From NCBI GenBank assembly GCA_019241525.1, contig JAFAWY010000052.1, positions 1 through 64,000 of the forward strand: a stretch of DNA of 64,000 nt, written 5' to 3'. The notes below the pieces were generated by a model. That model saw only the letters and a program-made list of their open reading frames with translations, ran no database searches and was not told where the DNA came from. Shown here one piece after another: positions 17,596-25,493 of this stretch (within the stretch, counting starts at the first letter, position 1; each line of letters starts with the position of its first letter). The translations under genes were made by a program, and so were the position numbers. The stretch is from Pseudonocardiales bacterium. GTDB taxonomy: Bacteria > Actinomycetota > Actinomycetes > Mycobacteriales > Pseudonocardiaceae.

Positions 17596-17611
17596 CCACT
17601 TCGGTCCTCAT
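17570..17611 (-). CDS. Coupled 13-codon micro-ORF 1 after cobJ
   Basis: ATG 17611 overlaps the cobJ stop as ATGA and opens a frame reading MRTEVVGPAEAAL, stopping at TGA 17572-17570. That stop overlaps the GTG of micro-ORF 2. A ribosome finishing cobJ could reinitiate through both micro-ORFs to reach the SUMT gene. No ribosome site of its own is visible. Confidence 0.4.
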   Translation of the reverse strand: MRTEVVGPAEAAL

Positions 17612-18354
17612 AAGGCTCCGAGAGACCGTGCCGTCACCAGCCAGTCGCCAAGCCGGTTGGTGCTTGTGCCGCCGACGATCACGACGGTGTGCATCCCGGC
17701 TTGGGCCGGGTCCAGCGTGGCCAGCGTGGTCAGCTCCACCTGTGTACTGTCTCGCCCCGCGTCGGTGACCAGCCCGACCGGGGTGTCACCCGGCCGGTAT
17801 TCGACCAGCACCTCGCGTGCCCGGCCTAGCTGCCACGAACGTCCCCGGGAGCGGGGGTTGTACAAGGCCAGTACCAGGTCAGCGGCAGCCACCGCGCGCA
17901 GCCGCGCTTCGACCGCCTCCCAAGGCGCGAGCGCATCGGACAGGGTCAAGCAGGCGAAATCGCGGGCCAAGGGCGCGCCGAGCAGCGCTGCGGCCGCAAC
18001 AGCCGCCGTGATACCAGGCACGACCTGAACTGCGGGTCGCTGCGCCGGCGGCAGCGCGGCAACCGTCGTCAGCGCCAACGAAGCCATGCCGTAGATCCCG
18101 GCGTCACCGGAAGACACCAATGCCACCCGAGCTCCGCCGGCTGCGGCACGTACGGCATCCTCGGCGCGTTGCTGCTCTGCGCCGATACCGCTGGATAGCA
18201 CGCATTGGTGTGGGCCGGTGAGATCCGCGCAGGCCATCAGGTAAGCCTGGTATCCCAGGACAACCTGGGCGTCCCGGACGGCGTCCTCAGCGGCTCGGGT
18301 GCGATGGGCAGCACCGCCTGGCCCCAGACCGACGACAGCAAGCGTGCCCGTCAC
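17608..18354 (-). CDS. cobJ: Precorrin-3B C17-methyltransferase
   Basis: 248 residues. The corrin-methylase landmarks are VVGLGPGG at the N terminus, VVLGYQAYL, VLSSGIGAEQQRAEDAV, VALVSSGDAGIYGMASL near residue 78, VPGITAAVAAAALLGAPLARDFACLTLSD and LALYNPRSRGR. These match CobJ/CbiH, which methylates C17 with ring contraction. GTG 18354 is used as the start. Its frame ends in an ATGA overlap with a micro-ORF that leads to the SUMT gene. A 285-base AT-richer gap separates it from cobM. Confidence 0.93.
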   Translation of the reverse strand: MTGTLAVVGLGPGGAAHRTRAAEDAVRDAQVVLGYQAYLMACADLTGPHQCVLSSGIGAEQQRAEDAVRAAAGGARVALVSSGDAGIYGMASLALTTVAALPPAQRPAVQVVPGITAAVAAAALLGAPLARDFACLTLSDALAPWEAVEARLRAVAAADLVLALYNPRSRGRSWQLGRAREVLVEYRPGDTPVGLVTDAGRDSTQVELTTLATLDPAQAGMHTVVIVGGTSTNRLGDWLVTARSLGAL

Positions 18355-18639
18355 GGTAGCCGCACGACCGCTGCGTCACACGGGGTCGCGGAGCTCCCCG
18401 GCACCTGATCCAGCAAGCCAACCATTGCGCAAAGTCTAGTCACGAACTTCCCATGCGTGTGAATTTGCGGCAGAGCGCATATACGGGAACGCTAAAACGA
18501 AGCGTGAGAGAACTGAAATCGGTAAGGGAAAATTGACGCACGGTGGTACATGATTGTGCAGAGAGCTTCTCGTGAGACTGTTGAATCGTGCCGCTAGTCG
18601 CAATTCACGGCACTTCCGTCGGTCGGGCAACAGGTTTGG

Positions 18640-19464
18640 TTACGGTGACTTGCGCCTTTCTGGGGGGATGGGCCGTCCTACGGTACTGCCCGGGCTTGAC
18701 CGGCGGCGGCAGCCGTGCGAGTAGGTGGGATCGTAGAGCCGGCTTCGGCATCCAGCGCTGGCCAGGGCCGGACCCACAAGCACCAACGCAGCAGTGCGGA
18801 TGCCGGAGGCGCCCAGTGCTTCGGCGAGCCCGTCGACCGTCGTGCTCATGACGATCTCGTCCGGCCAGCTGGCCTTCGCGATGATGATGGCGGGAGTCTG
18901 CGGTGGGTAGCCGGCCAGCAGTTCCTGGCGTAAAGGACCTGGGCGCCCCGCGGACAGATAGATGGCCATGGTCGTGGCGTGGCGTGCGAAGCCGGCGACA
19001 CTTTCCCCGGGAGGCATTGATGCCGCGGCCCGGCCGCCACCGAGCCGGGTGAGGACAACACTTTGCACTACGCCGGGCACCGTGAGCTCTACCTCCGCAC
19101 TCGCCGCGGCGGCGGCCAGCGAGCCGACGCCGGGCACGATCTCGAAGCTGCGGTGATGTTCGCGGCACCAGGACAGCTGCTCGGTCAGCGCCGAGTACAG
19201 CGAGACATCACCCGAATGCAGCCGGACAATCCTGGCGTCTGGGTGCGCCGCGTACACCGCGAGCACGTCCTCGAGCGTCATGCCCGCCGAGTCATGAACT
19301 TCGGCACCATCGCGGCAGTGCTGCAACACCTCGGCGGGTACGAGCGACGACGCCCAGATCACCACATCCGCCTCGGCTAGCCGGTTCGCGCCGCGGATGG
19401 TGATGAGGTCCGGCGCGCCGGGTCCGGCGCCTACGAACGAGATCAATCCGGTGGCCGGCTGCAT
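18640..19464 (-). CDS. cobM: Precorrin-4 C11-methyltransferase
   Basis: 274 residues. The landmarks are ISFVGAGPGAPDLITIRGA, VVIWASSLVPAEVL, VRLHSGDVSLYSALTEQ and VPGVGSLAAAAASAEVELTVPGVVQSVVLTR, all characteristic of CobM/CbiF. It methylates C11 of precorrin-4. The family usually ends near residue 250; here a basic, serine-rich tail (SHGCRRRSSPGS) extends it. ATG 19464 is chosen because the methylase fold begins eight residues later. The following 285 bases (18355-18639) are unusually AT-rich. I could not identify a riboswitch or a convincing promoter there. Confidence 0.93.
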   Translation of the reverse strand: MQPATGLISFVGAGPGAPDLITIRGANRLAEADVVIWASSLVPAEVLQHCRDGAEVHDSAGMTLEDVLAVYAAHPDARIVRLHSGDVSLYSALTEQLSWCREHHRSFEIVPGVGSLAAAAASAEVELTVPGVVQSVVLTRLGGGRAAASMPPGESVAGFARHATTMAIYLSAGRPGPLRQELLAGYPPQTPAIIIAKASWPDEIVMSTTVDGLAEALGASGIRTAALVLVGPALASAGCRSRLYDPTYSHGCRRRSSPGSTVGRPIPPERRKSP

Positions 19465-19532
19465 CAGGCCATCACCTCTCGCAGCGTGGGGTGCGCCCAC
19501 TGCTTGGGGTTGGGATGGGTCAACGGCGTCCG

Positions 19533-20177
19533 TCACCGCCGGGATAGCGTGAGGCAAGCGATGCGGGCACCGAGGTTTCCTGCCTGCGCGGCATTTTCCG
19601 GGGTGTGCGTCTGGTCGTGTACCACGATCGAACCTGGCACCCGGTCGGTCAGGACGAACGGGACGGTGGTGGCTCCGGTGCCCGCTCCGGAGGCGTCGGT
19701 CCGAACATCGAGCCAGATCTCGTTGTCCGGATTGGCGTAACGCGGATTGATCGATGGCGCTGACGGCGTCGCAGCCGGATCGGGGTGATTCTGGAAACGT
19801 ACGCCGGATGCACCCGCGGTGGGCCCGCACCGATTGTTGTACGCGGCTACCGCGTAGCTGCGGTTGGGCAGCAGGCCGAGCACGGTGAGCTGCGCCCTGG
19901 ATCCTTCCGAGGTCGGGATGATGGTGGCTGTCATCGCGGCTCCGATCGGCGCCAGATCGGGGTCGTACGTGATGGCCCTCGAGGTGGAGTTCGGCATGGT
20001 GAGCGTGCCGCTGCCGAATACCACCACGGGTTTCGAGCTGCCGTACCAGGCGACCGGCATAGGGATGCGAAGCTCCCGGGACGGCTGGCCGACCGGCATA
20101 AGAACTAAGGCGGCGCCTAACCCGACCAGCGTTGGCCACCGCCAACCAGTATGAAACCGGTCACTCCCAGGCTGCAT
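19533..20177 (-). CDS. Exported Cu/Zn-superoxide-dismutase-fold protein lacking metal ligands
   Basis: 214 residues. An N-terminal hydrophobic stretch (WPTLVGLGAALVLMPVG) suggests export or anchoring. The rest follows an actinobacterial SOD-like family: LTVLGLLPNRSYAV, a conserved Cys-Gly, then YANPDNEIWLDVRTDASG and SIVVHDQTHT with LACLTL at the end. In active Cu/Zn SODs the strand after NRxYGA carries HVH. Here the same place reads AAYNNRCG, and the later GPHFQH-type site reads GVRFQNH. A catalytic dismutase role is therefore unlikely. ATG 20177 is preferred over upstream in-frame starts because it places the hydrophobic segment near the N terminus. Confidence 0.7.
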   Translation of the reverse strand: MQPGSDRFHTGWRWPTLVGLGAALVLMPVGQPSRELRIPMPVAWYGSSKPVVVFGSGTLTMPNSTSRAITYDPDLAPIGAAMTATIIPTSEGSRAQLTVLGLLPNRSYAVAAYNNRCGPTAGASGVRFQNHPDPAATPSAPSINPRYANPDNEIWLDVRTDASGAGTGATTVPFVLTDRVPGSIVVHDQTHTPENAAQAGNLGARIACLTLSRR

Positions 20178-20217
20178 AACCGTATCGTGCCACTTGCGAT
20201 GTGGAGGGGAGCAAAGA

Positions 20218-20463
20218 TTACTCGCCGTCTGGGTCGCTCTCCATAGCGAGTACAAAATTTTGTACGTAGCGCAGCGCTAATTCTCGGCGATCGGTCGGGT
20301 GCGGCGCCCAGGGTAGTGCGTCTTCGGCCAGGTCCAGCAGCTGATCGTCGTCGAGTCGGGACACGATCAGGCGGGCGAGCTCCTCGCCTTCGAGGTCCGG
20401 TCGCAGTCGTCGGGCCAGCACGTACTGGGTGGCAAGATCATCATCGTGATCATCGATGTTCAT
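20218..20463 (-). CDS. Small acidic hypothetical protein
   Basis: 81 residues from ATG 20463, rich in Asp and Glu (MNIDDHDDDLATQYVLAR, then RLDDDQLLDLAEDALPWAP). I do not recognise the family. The frame extends upstream to 20625, but the upstream residues are Cys/Ser-rich and look non-coding. It ends 41 bases before the start of the SOD-like gene on the same strand, and is divergent from cobH. Confidence 0.55.
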   Translation of the reverse strand: MNIDDHDDDLATQYVLARRLRPDLEGEELARLIVSRLDDDQLLDLAEDALPWAPHPTDRRELALRYVQNFVLAMESDPDGE

Positions 20464-20581
20464 TCGGGTCTCCGTTCGGACCGCCACCGGCATGCAGCAC
20501 CATTGTGACTGGTGATGGAGCAAGGTGTACGCCATCCCAAGGGTCTCCAGACAACTGTGACAGGAGGGGACAGCAGACGAC

Positions 20582-21172
20582 ATGGTGCGGGCCGTGCACC
20601 CGATTGAGGCGGAGTCATACCGCATTCTGCGTTCTCACGTGGATACCTCGCGGCTACCGCCGATCACCCGTGCAGTGACCGAGCGAGTGATTCACGCGAG
20701 CGCGGACATTTCCTATGCGACGGATCTGTGCTGCGACGAGGACGCCTTGCGCGCCGGGCAGCAGGCGCTGGCCATGGGGGCACCGTTGGTGGTTGATGTC
20801 CGGATGCTTGCCGCCGGTATCAGCTCACGGGAATCGGTGATCGCGCTCGATCTGGCACCGACACCCATGCCAGGCCTGACGCGTTCTGCGGCCGGCATCC
20901 GCGTCGCCGCGTCACATCACGGCCATGGCGCGGTGTGGGCGATCGGCAATGCGCCGACCGCACTGCGCGAATTGATCCGCCTCGCTGCGCAGGGATCGCT
21001 GCGGCCTGTGTTGGTCATCGGGCTGCCGGTCGGGTTCGTGGACGCGGCCGCGGCGAAGGAAGCGCTGCGCGGCTCGGGGTTGCCGACATTGTCCAATCGC
21101 AGCGCCAAGGGCGGCACGGCAGTCACTGCGGCAGCCGTCAACGCGCTGCTGTGCCCGCAACTCGTGCCGTGA
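20582..21172 (+). CDS. cobH: Precorrin-8X methylmutase
   Basis: 196 residues. The family landmarks are HPIEAESYRILR, ERVIHASADISYA with the catalytic His, ALRAGQQALAMGAPLVVDVRML, AIGNAPTALREL and GLPVGFVDAAAAKEAL. CobH/CbiC moves the methyl group from C11 to C12, giving hydrogenobyrinate (or cobyrinate). It starts at ATG 20582, and its end overlaps cysG by GTGA, so the two form an operon. Confidence 0.93.
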   Translation: MVRAVHPIEAESYRILRSHVDTSRLPPITRAVTERVIHASADISYATDLCCDEDALRAGQQALAMGAPLVVDVRMLAAGISSRESVIALDLAPTPMPGLTRSAAGIRVAASHHGHGAVWAIGNAPTALRELIRLAAQGSLRPVLVIGLPVGFVDAAAAKEALRGSGLPTLSNRSAKGGTAVTAAAVNALLCPQLVP

Positions 21173-22386
21173 CCCCATACCTGGTCGGGCTGGATCTCAC
21201 CGGGCGCAGGGTGGTCGTAGTGGGTGCTGGCACGGTCGCGCAGCGGCGGCTGCCGCGGCTGATCGCTGCTGGTGCCGACGTGCTGCTCATCGCCCCAGAG
21301 GCCACCCCGGCCGTGGAGGCAATGGCCGCGGCGGGAGAGCTTCGCTGGGACATCCGACGTTACGCCGACGGGGACCTGGAGGGCGCCTGGTACGCCCTGG
21401 CGTGCAGTTCTGAGCCTGCGGTCAACGCTGCAGTGGCCGCCGAGGCGCAGCGACAGCGGGTGTTCTGCGTGCGCGCGGATGATGCGACCGGAGGTAGTGC
21501 GGTTACCGCTGCCACGGCAGAACATGATGGGTTGCTCATCGGTGTGCTGGCCAGGCGCCGCCCGCGCCGCTCCGCCGCTGTCCGGGACGCGCTGGTTGAC
21601 GCCCTGCGCGCCGGGACGGTTGACGACGCGCCGGATGCCGAGGATCGCGTCACCACACCAGGGGTGGCCCTGGTCGGGGCTGGACCCGGCGATCCGGATC
21701 TGATCACGGTACGGGGCCGCCGGCTGCTGGCCAGAGCCGAGGTGGTCCTGGCGGACCGGCTGGCGCCCCGGGAGTTGCTCGACGAACTCGGCCCGCATGT
21801 CACGGTGATCGACGCAGCGAAAGTGCCTTACGGCCGCGCGATGGCCCAGGACCAGATCAACACGCTGCTTGTCGAGCACGCCAGAGCCGGCCGTTTCGTC
21901 GTGCGCCTTAAAGGCGGTGACCCCTACGTCTTCGGGCGCGGCTTCGAGGAAGTGCAGGCCTGCGCGGCCGCCGGGGTGCCGGTCACTGTGGTACCCGGCG
22001 TCACCAGCGCGATCTCGGTGCCGGCAGCGGCTGGGATCCCGGTGACGCATCGCGGACTGGCCCACGAGTTCGTGGTCGTGTCCGGGCACATAGCCCCGGA
22101 CGATCCCGGCTCCCTGGTGGACTGGCCGGCTGTTGGGCGGCTGCGCGGCACCGTGGTGTTGCTCATGGCGGTGGAGCGGATCGGCGTATTCGCCGAGGCG
22201 CTCATCACCCACGGCCGGCCGCCGGACACCCCGGTCGCCGTCATCGCCAACGGCACCCTACGCGCCCAGCGCGTGGTGCGCTGCGTGCTGCGTGACGTGG
22301 CTGACCGCGTCGCCACCGCCGGAGTTCGCCCGCCCGCGGTCGCGGTGATCGGCCCGGTGGCCGGTCTCTTGAGCGGCGAACACTAG
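21169..22386 (+). CDS. cysG: Siroheme synthase-like precorrin-2 dehydrogenase/SUMT fusion
   Basis: 405 residues. The N-terminal NAD-binding domain (VVVVGAGTVAQRRLPRL, VFCVRADDATGGSAVTAA, RPRRSAAVRDAL) is the precorrin-2 dehydrogenase/ferrochelatase part. The C-terminal SUMT domain is canonical: VGAGPGDPDLITVRG, RLKGGDPYVFGRGFEE, VPGVTSAISVPAAAGIPVTHRG, FVVVSGH. It makes precorrin-2 for both B12 and siroheme. GTG 21169 gives a four-base overlap with cobH. The same gene follows cobB in mycobacteria (Rv2847c). Confidence 0.92.
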   Translation: MTPYLVGLDLTGRRVVVVGAGTVAQRRLPRLIAAGADVLLIAPEATPAVEAMAAAGELRWDIRRYADGDLEGAWYALACSSEPAVNAAVAAEAQRQRVFCVRADDATGGSAVTAATAEHDGLLIGVLARRRPRRSAAVRDALVDALRAGTVDDAPDAEDRVTTPGVALVGAGPGDPDLITVRGRRLLARAEVVLADRLAPRELLDELGPHVTVIDAAKVPYGRAMAQDQINTLLVEHARAGRFVVRLKGGDPYVFGRGFEEVQACAAAGVPVTVVPGVTSAISVPAAAGIPVTHRGLAHEFVVVSGHIAPDDPGSLVDWPAVGRLRGTVVLLMAVERIGVFAEALITHGRPPDTPVAVIANGTLRAQRVVRCVLRDVADRVATAGVRPPAVAVIGPVAGLLSGEH

Positions 22387-22398
22387 ATACGGCACCAG

Positions 22399-23352
22399 CT
22401 ATGGCACCGGCGGCCAGTCACGAATGATCTGCAGGCGGGATAGCCCCGCATTGGCGATCTGGGCAGGCAAACCGTGACCGGTGAACCAGTCGGTGACGAT
22501 CTGGATGTCTCGGGCGAGGAACGCGTGCCCTTGCGGGTTGGCCACCAGATCCACCACTTGTGGTAGATCGATGAGCATCAGCCGGCCGCGATGCACCAGC
22601 AGGTTGAACGGGGATAGGTCACCGTGTGCCAGGCCCTCGTCGATGAGGATCATCAGGGCGTCGATGAGCTGATCCCACAATTCGCACAACCGCGCTGGCG
22701 CCGGACGCAGCTGGGCTAGGCGAGGCGCTGCCTGACCATCCGGCTCATCCAGGTATTCCAGCAACAACTCCGTGCCGTGGAGCTGCACCGGGTACGGCAC
22801 TGGGGCACCGAGCCGCCACAGCCGGCTTAGTGCGGTGAACTCAGCTGTTGCCCACTGCCCAGCCAGCAGGTCGCGACCGAAGGCGGTGCGCCGGGCCATC
22901 GCCCGGGTTTCCCGGGATCGGCGCACCCGCCGGCCTTCCAGGTAAGCAGCGTCACGGTGGAACAACCGGTGCTCGGCGGCGCGGTAGCGCTTGGCGGCGA
23001 GCAGACAGCTTTGCGACGTGCCGGGCACGGCCCGCTGCACCAGGTGCACGTCGGCTTCCTTACCGGTCTTGACCACGCCGAGCTCGGCATCGACCGCAGC
23101 GAGGTCAGTCACCAACCACTTCGGGTAGGGCGCGGGGCCGTGCTGAGCGATGTCCCAGGTGGACCACCGGTCGCCGGTAACCGGAACGTCATCGAGTGGT
23201 GCTGGGAGTGGTGCCGGCTGGGGTCTGCGCCCGCGGGTTACCGACCGGTCGTCGATGTTCTCGACGTCGTCGTCGAAGTGGGACCGTCGCCGCCGCGGGC
23301 GGGCGTCGTCAAAGCGGCTGCGCCGAACGGGCAGCCGGTCGTTGTGCGACAC
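22399..23352 (-). CDS. RIO-type protein kinase
   Basis: 317 residues. A basic, Asp-rich N terminus (residues 1-60) precedes the RIO kinase core: LGVVKTGKEADVHLVQ in place of the glycine loop, LLAAKRYRA with the ATP-binding Lys, LLLEYLD, then LAHGDLSPFNLLVHRGRLMLIDLPQ, which holds the catalytic Asp and the metal-binding Asp. Bacterial RIO kinases are of unknown target. The start is GTG 23352 with AGGAG upstream. It is convergent with cysG, leaving 12 bases between. Confidence 0.85.
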   Translation of the reverse strand: MSHNDRLPVRRSRFDDARPRRRRSHFDDDVENIDDRSVTRGRRPQPAPLPAPLDDVPVTGDRWSTWDIAQHGPAPYPKWLVTDLAAVDAELGVVKTGKEADVHLVQRAVPGTSQSCLLAAKRYRAAEHRLFHRDAAYLEGRRVRRSRETRAMARRTAFGRDLLAGQWATAEFTALSRLWRLGAPVPYPVQLHGTELLLEYLDEPDGQAAPRLAQLRPAPARLCELWDQLIDALMILIDEGLAHGDLSPFNLLVHRGRLMLIDLPQVVDLVANPQGHAFLARDIQIVTDWFTGHGLPAQIANAGLSRLQIIRDWPPVP

Positions 23353-23594
23353 GGGAGGATCTCCTGGGGTAGCGCCCCCGGGAATCAGCCGGAAGGGCGG
23401 TGGGAGGGCAAGACCTGAACATGCGCTACCTCGTGGACAGCCATGTCTGGTCACCTCCTCCCGCACCCAGGTGCCCGAGGGTGGCCTGGCACTCTCGGTC
23501 GTCCAGCGCAGCATTGCCCCGTACCCGGGTATCGGGCAAGCGAATATTTCGGCCTGCGGTGGTGCTCACCGCCTCCTGCGGGTAGGTACAGCAG

Positions 23595-24743
23595 GTGGGA
23601 TTAGACGCACTCGATCTCGATGTGCTGCGCACGCGCCGGACGATGAAGTGGTCCCGTTACCCACCCGATGTGCTGCCTGCGTGGGTTGCGGAGCTGGATT
23701 TCCCGCTTGCCCCCGCGGTCCTTGAGGCGGTTCGTGGGGTGCTCGACGCTCAAGACTTGGGTTACGCCGAACCGGGGGGTCTGGCCGAGGCATTCGCCGG
23801 CTGGGCAGCGGGACACCAGGGGTGGCGGCCTGATCCTGCGCTTGCCTGCCCGGTAGCCGACGTGATGGCTGGCCTGGAGGCAGCGCTGCGGGTGCTGACC
23901 GAACCGGGCGACGGCATCGTGCTGCTCACTCCCGCTTACCCACCGTTTTTTGCTCTGCTCAAGCACTTGCGCCGCATCGCCGTTTCCTGGGCGCTGCTCG
24001 ACCGACCGCAGGGCTGGTCATTGGACCTGCAACGGCTCGATGACGCGCTACGTGAGGGCGCCCGCGCGGTACTGCTGTGCCATCCACACAACCCCACCGG
24101 ACGGGTGTTGCGCCCCGACGAGTTGGCGGCCATTTCGGAGATCGTTGACTCGCGAGGCGCTTACGTGATCTCTGACGAGGTGCACGCCCCCTTGCTCGCC
24201 AGTGATCTCACCTTCACTCCGTACGCCGCCGGCTCAGCATCAGCGGCAGCTCACTGCGTGACCGTCACCAGCATCTCCAAGGGTTGGAATGTGCCCGGCT
24301 TGAAGTGCGCGCTGCTGCAGGCGCAGCCGGCCACCGCGCAGGTCATCACCGCGGTCCCGCAGTACGAGCGGCTGCGAGCGTCCGTACCCGGGGTTGCCGC
24401 CAGCATCGCAGCATGGACCGACGACGGTGGCTGGCTCGACGAGTTGCGGCAGCACCTCGATCAAACCCGCGCCGAGCTCGCTGGCTGGGTGCAGCGGAGC
24501 CCTGCGGTGAGGGCGCATCCCGGACAGGCGGGTTATCTGGCCTGGTTGGACCTGCGCGGCGCCGGGCTGGGTGACGATCCGGCACGGTTGCTGCTGGAAC
24601 GGGGCCGCCTTGCGGTGAACCCGGGACATACCTTCGCCTTGCCTGCCGAGCAGGGCCACGGACGAGTCCGGTTCAACCACGGCACGTCGTTACCTCTGCT
24701 GCAAGAGGCGCTGCGGCGAATCGAGCGCACGATCGAAGGTTAG
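23595..24743 (+). CDS. MalY/PatB-type PLP-dependent aminotransferase (putative cystathionine beta-lyase)
   Basis: 382 residues. The fold-type I aminotransferase landmarks are WVAELDFPLAPAVLEAV, LTPAYPPFFALL, LLCHPHNPTGRVL, VISDEVHAPLL and the PLP Lys in SISKGWNVPGLKCA. The opening RTMKWSRYPPDVLPAWVAELDF is typical of the MalY/PatB subgroup, which cleaves C-S bonds in cystathionine. The GTG start at 23595 has no strong ribosome site. The 242 bases upstream, back to the RIO kinase gene, show nothing recognisable. Confidence 0.87.
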   Translation: MGLDALDLDVLRTRRTMKWSRYPPDVLPAWVAELDFPLAPAVLEAVRGVLDAQDLGYAEPGGLAEAFAGWAAGHQGWRPDPALACPVADVMAGLEAALRVLTEPGDGIVLLTPAYPPFFALLKHLRRIAVSWALLDRPQGWSLDLQRLDDALREGARAVLLCHPHNPTGRVLRPDELAAISEIVDSRGAYVISDEVHAPLLASDLTFTPYAAGSASAAAHCVTVTSISKGWNVPGLKCALLQAQPATAQVITAVPQYERLRASVPGVAASIAAWTDDGGWLDELRQHLDQTRAELAGWVQRSPAVRAHPGQAGYLAWLDLRGAGLGDDPARLLLERGRLAVNPGHTFALPAEQGHGRVRFNHGTSLPLLQEALRRIERTIEG

Positions 24744-24843
24744 TTGTAGCGTCGCACGGCTAGCCGGTGCACTACGCGGGCTGGGTGTCATGCCCGGCGA
24801 CCGGGTGGCAGACCTTGGCCGCGGTGCAATGGCACCATGTGGC

Positions 24844-25362
24844 ATGGACCGTCAGCAGCTACGGGCTCTTCAGGACCCGCTCAAGCAGCAGTACCGGGAC
24901 GACGCCGCGGCTGCACTGGTCACCCTGCAGGCGCAGGCAAGTCTCGGTGAGGGCATCACGTGCTCGGTCCAGACCGGACAGGCGCTGGCTGATGCCGGGC
25001 TGCACCCCGCCACCGGTGGCGATGGATTGTCGCTGTGCTCGGGGGACATGCTGCTGCAGGCACTGGCTGCCTGTGCTGGCGTCACGCTGCAGGCGGTGGC
25101 CACCTCGCTGGACATCCCGCTCACTGGTGGCACCATCGAGGTCGAGGGCGATCTCGACTTCCGGGGCACGTTGGCGGTCTCCCGGGAAGCGCCCGTGGGC
25201 TTCCGGGCCATCCGCCTGCGGTACATCCTCGACACGTCCGCGACGACTGAGCAGCTCGATACTCTCCTGCGCCTGACCGAGCGCTACTGTGTCGTGTACC
25301 AGACTCTCGCCGGCGCGCCCGAGCTTTCTTCGAAATGGGAAACGGTATCGGTGGACGGCTAG
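24844..25362 (+). CDS. OsmC-family protein
   Basis: 172 residues. The OsmC-like pattern is visible: GGDGLSLCSGDMLLQALAACAGVTLQAVATSLDIPL with the resolving Cys, a central beta region (IEVEGDLDFRGTL), and LLRLTERYCVVYQTLAG with the second Cys. Such proteins often reduce organic hydroperoxides. ATG 24844 is preferred, although ATG 24829 and 24790 are in frame. It stands alone between the aminotransferase and proS. Confidence 0.82.
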   Translation: MDRQQLRALQDPLKQQYRDDAAAALVTLQAQASLGEGITCSVQTGQALADAGLHPATGGDGLSLCSGDMLLQALAACAGVTLQAVATSLDIPLTGGTIEVEGDLDFRGTLAVSREAPVGFRAIRLRYILDTSATTEQLDTLLRLTERYCVVYQTLAGAPELSSKWETVSVDG

Positions 25363-25493
25363 CCGCGGCTGCGGCCGGCGGTGTTACGCGTAGCCTGGAA
25401 TCACCTGCCGGACGCCAACCGGAATGACGGCTTGTCTTGCGGCGAGATACGCTCCGGTCTCCGTGATCCGCCTGTCCAAGGAGTCCCCGAAGC

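Noticed and set aside
16328-18028. 566-codon open frame on the plus strand
   Set aside because: It is a Ser/Thr/Ala/Arg-rich shadow antisense to cbiQ, the SUMT gene and cobJ, with no motif.
18355-18639. AT-rich 285-base gap between cobM and cobJ as a possible cobalamin riboswitch
   Set aside because: I looked on both strands for the B12 box (AGCCAGGAGACCTGCC-like) and the conserved core and found neither. A short reading frame at 18436-18630 on the minus strand has no recognisable features.
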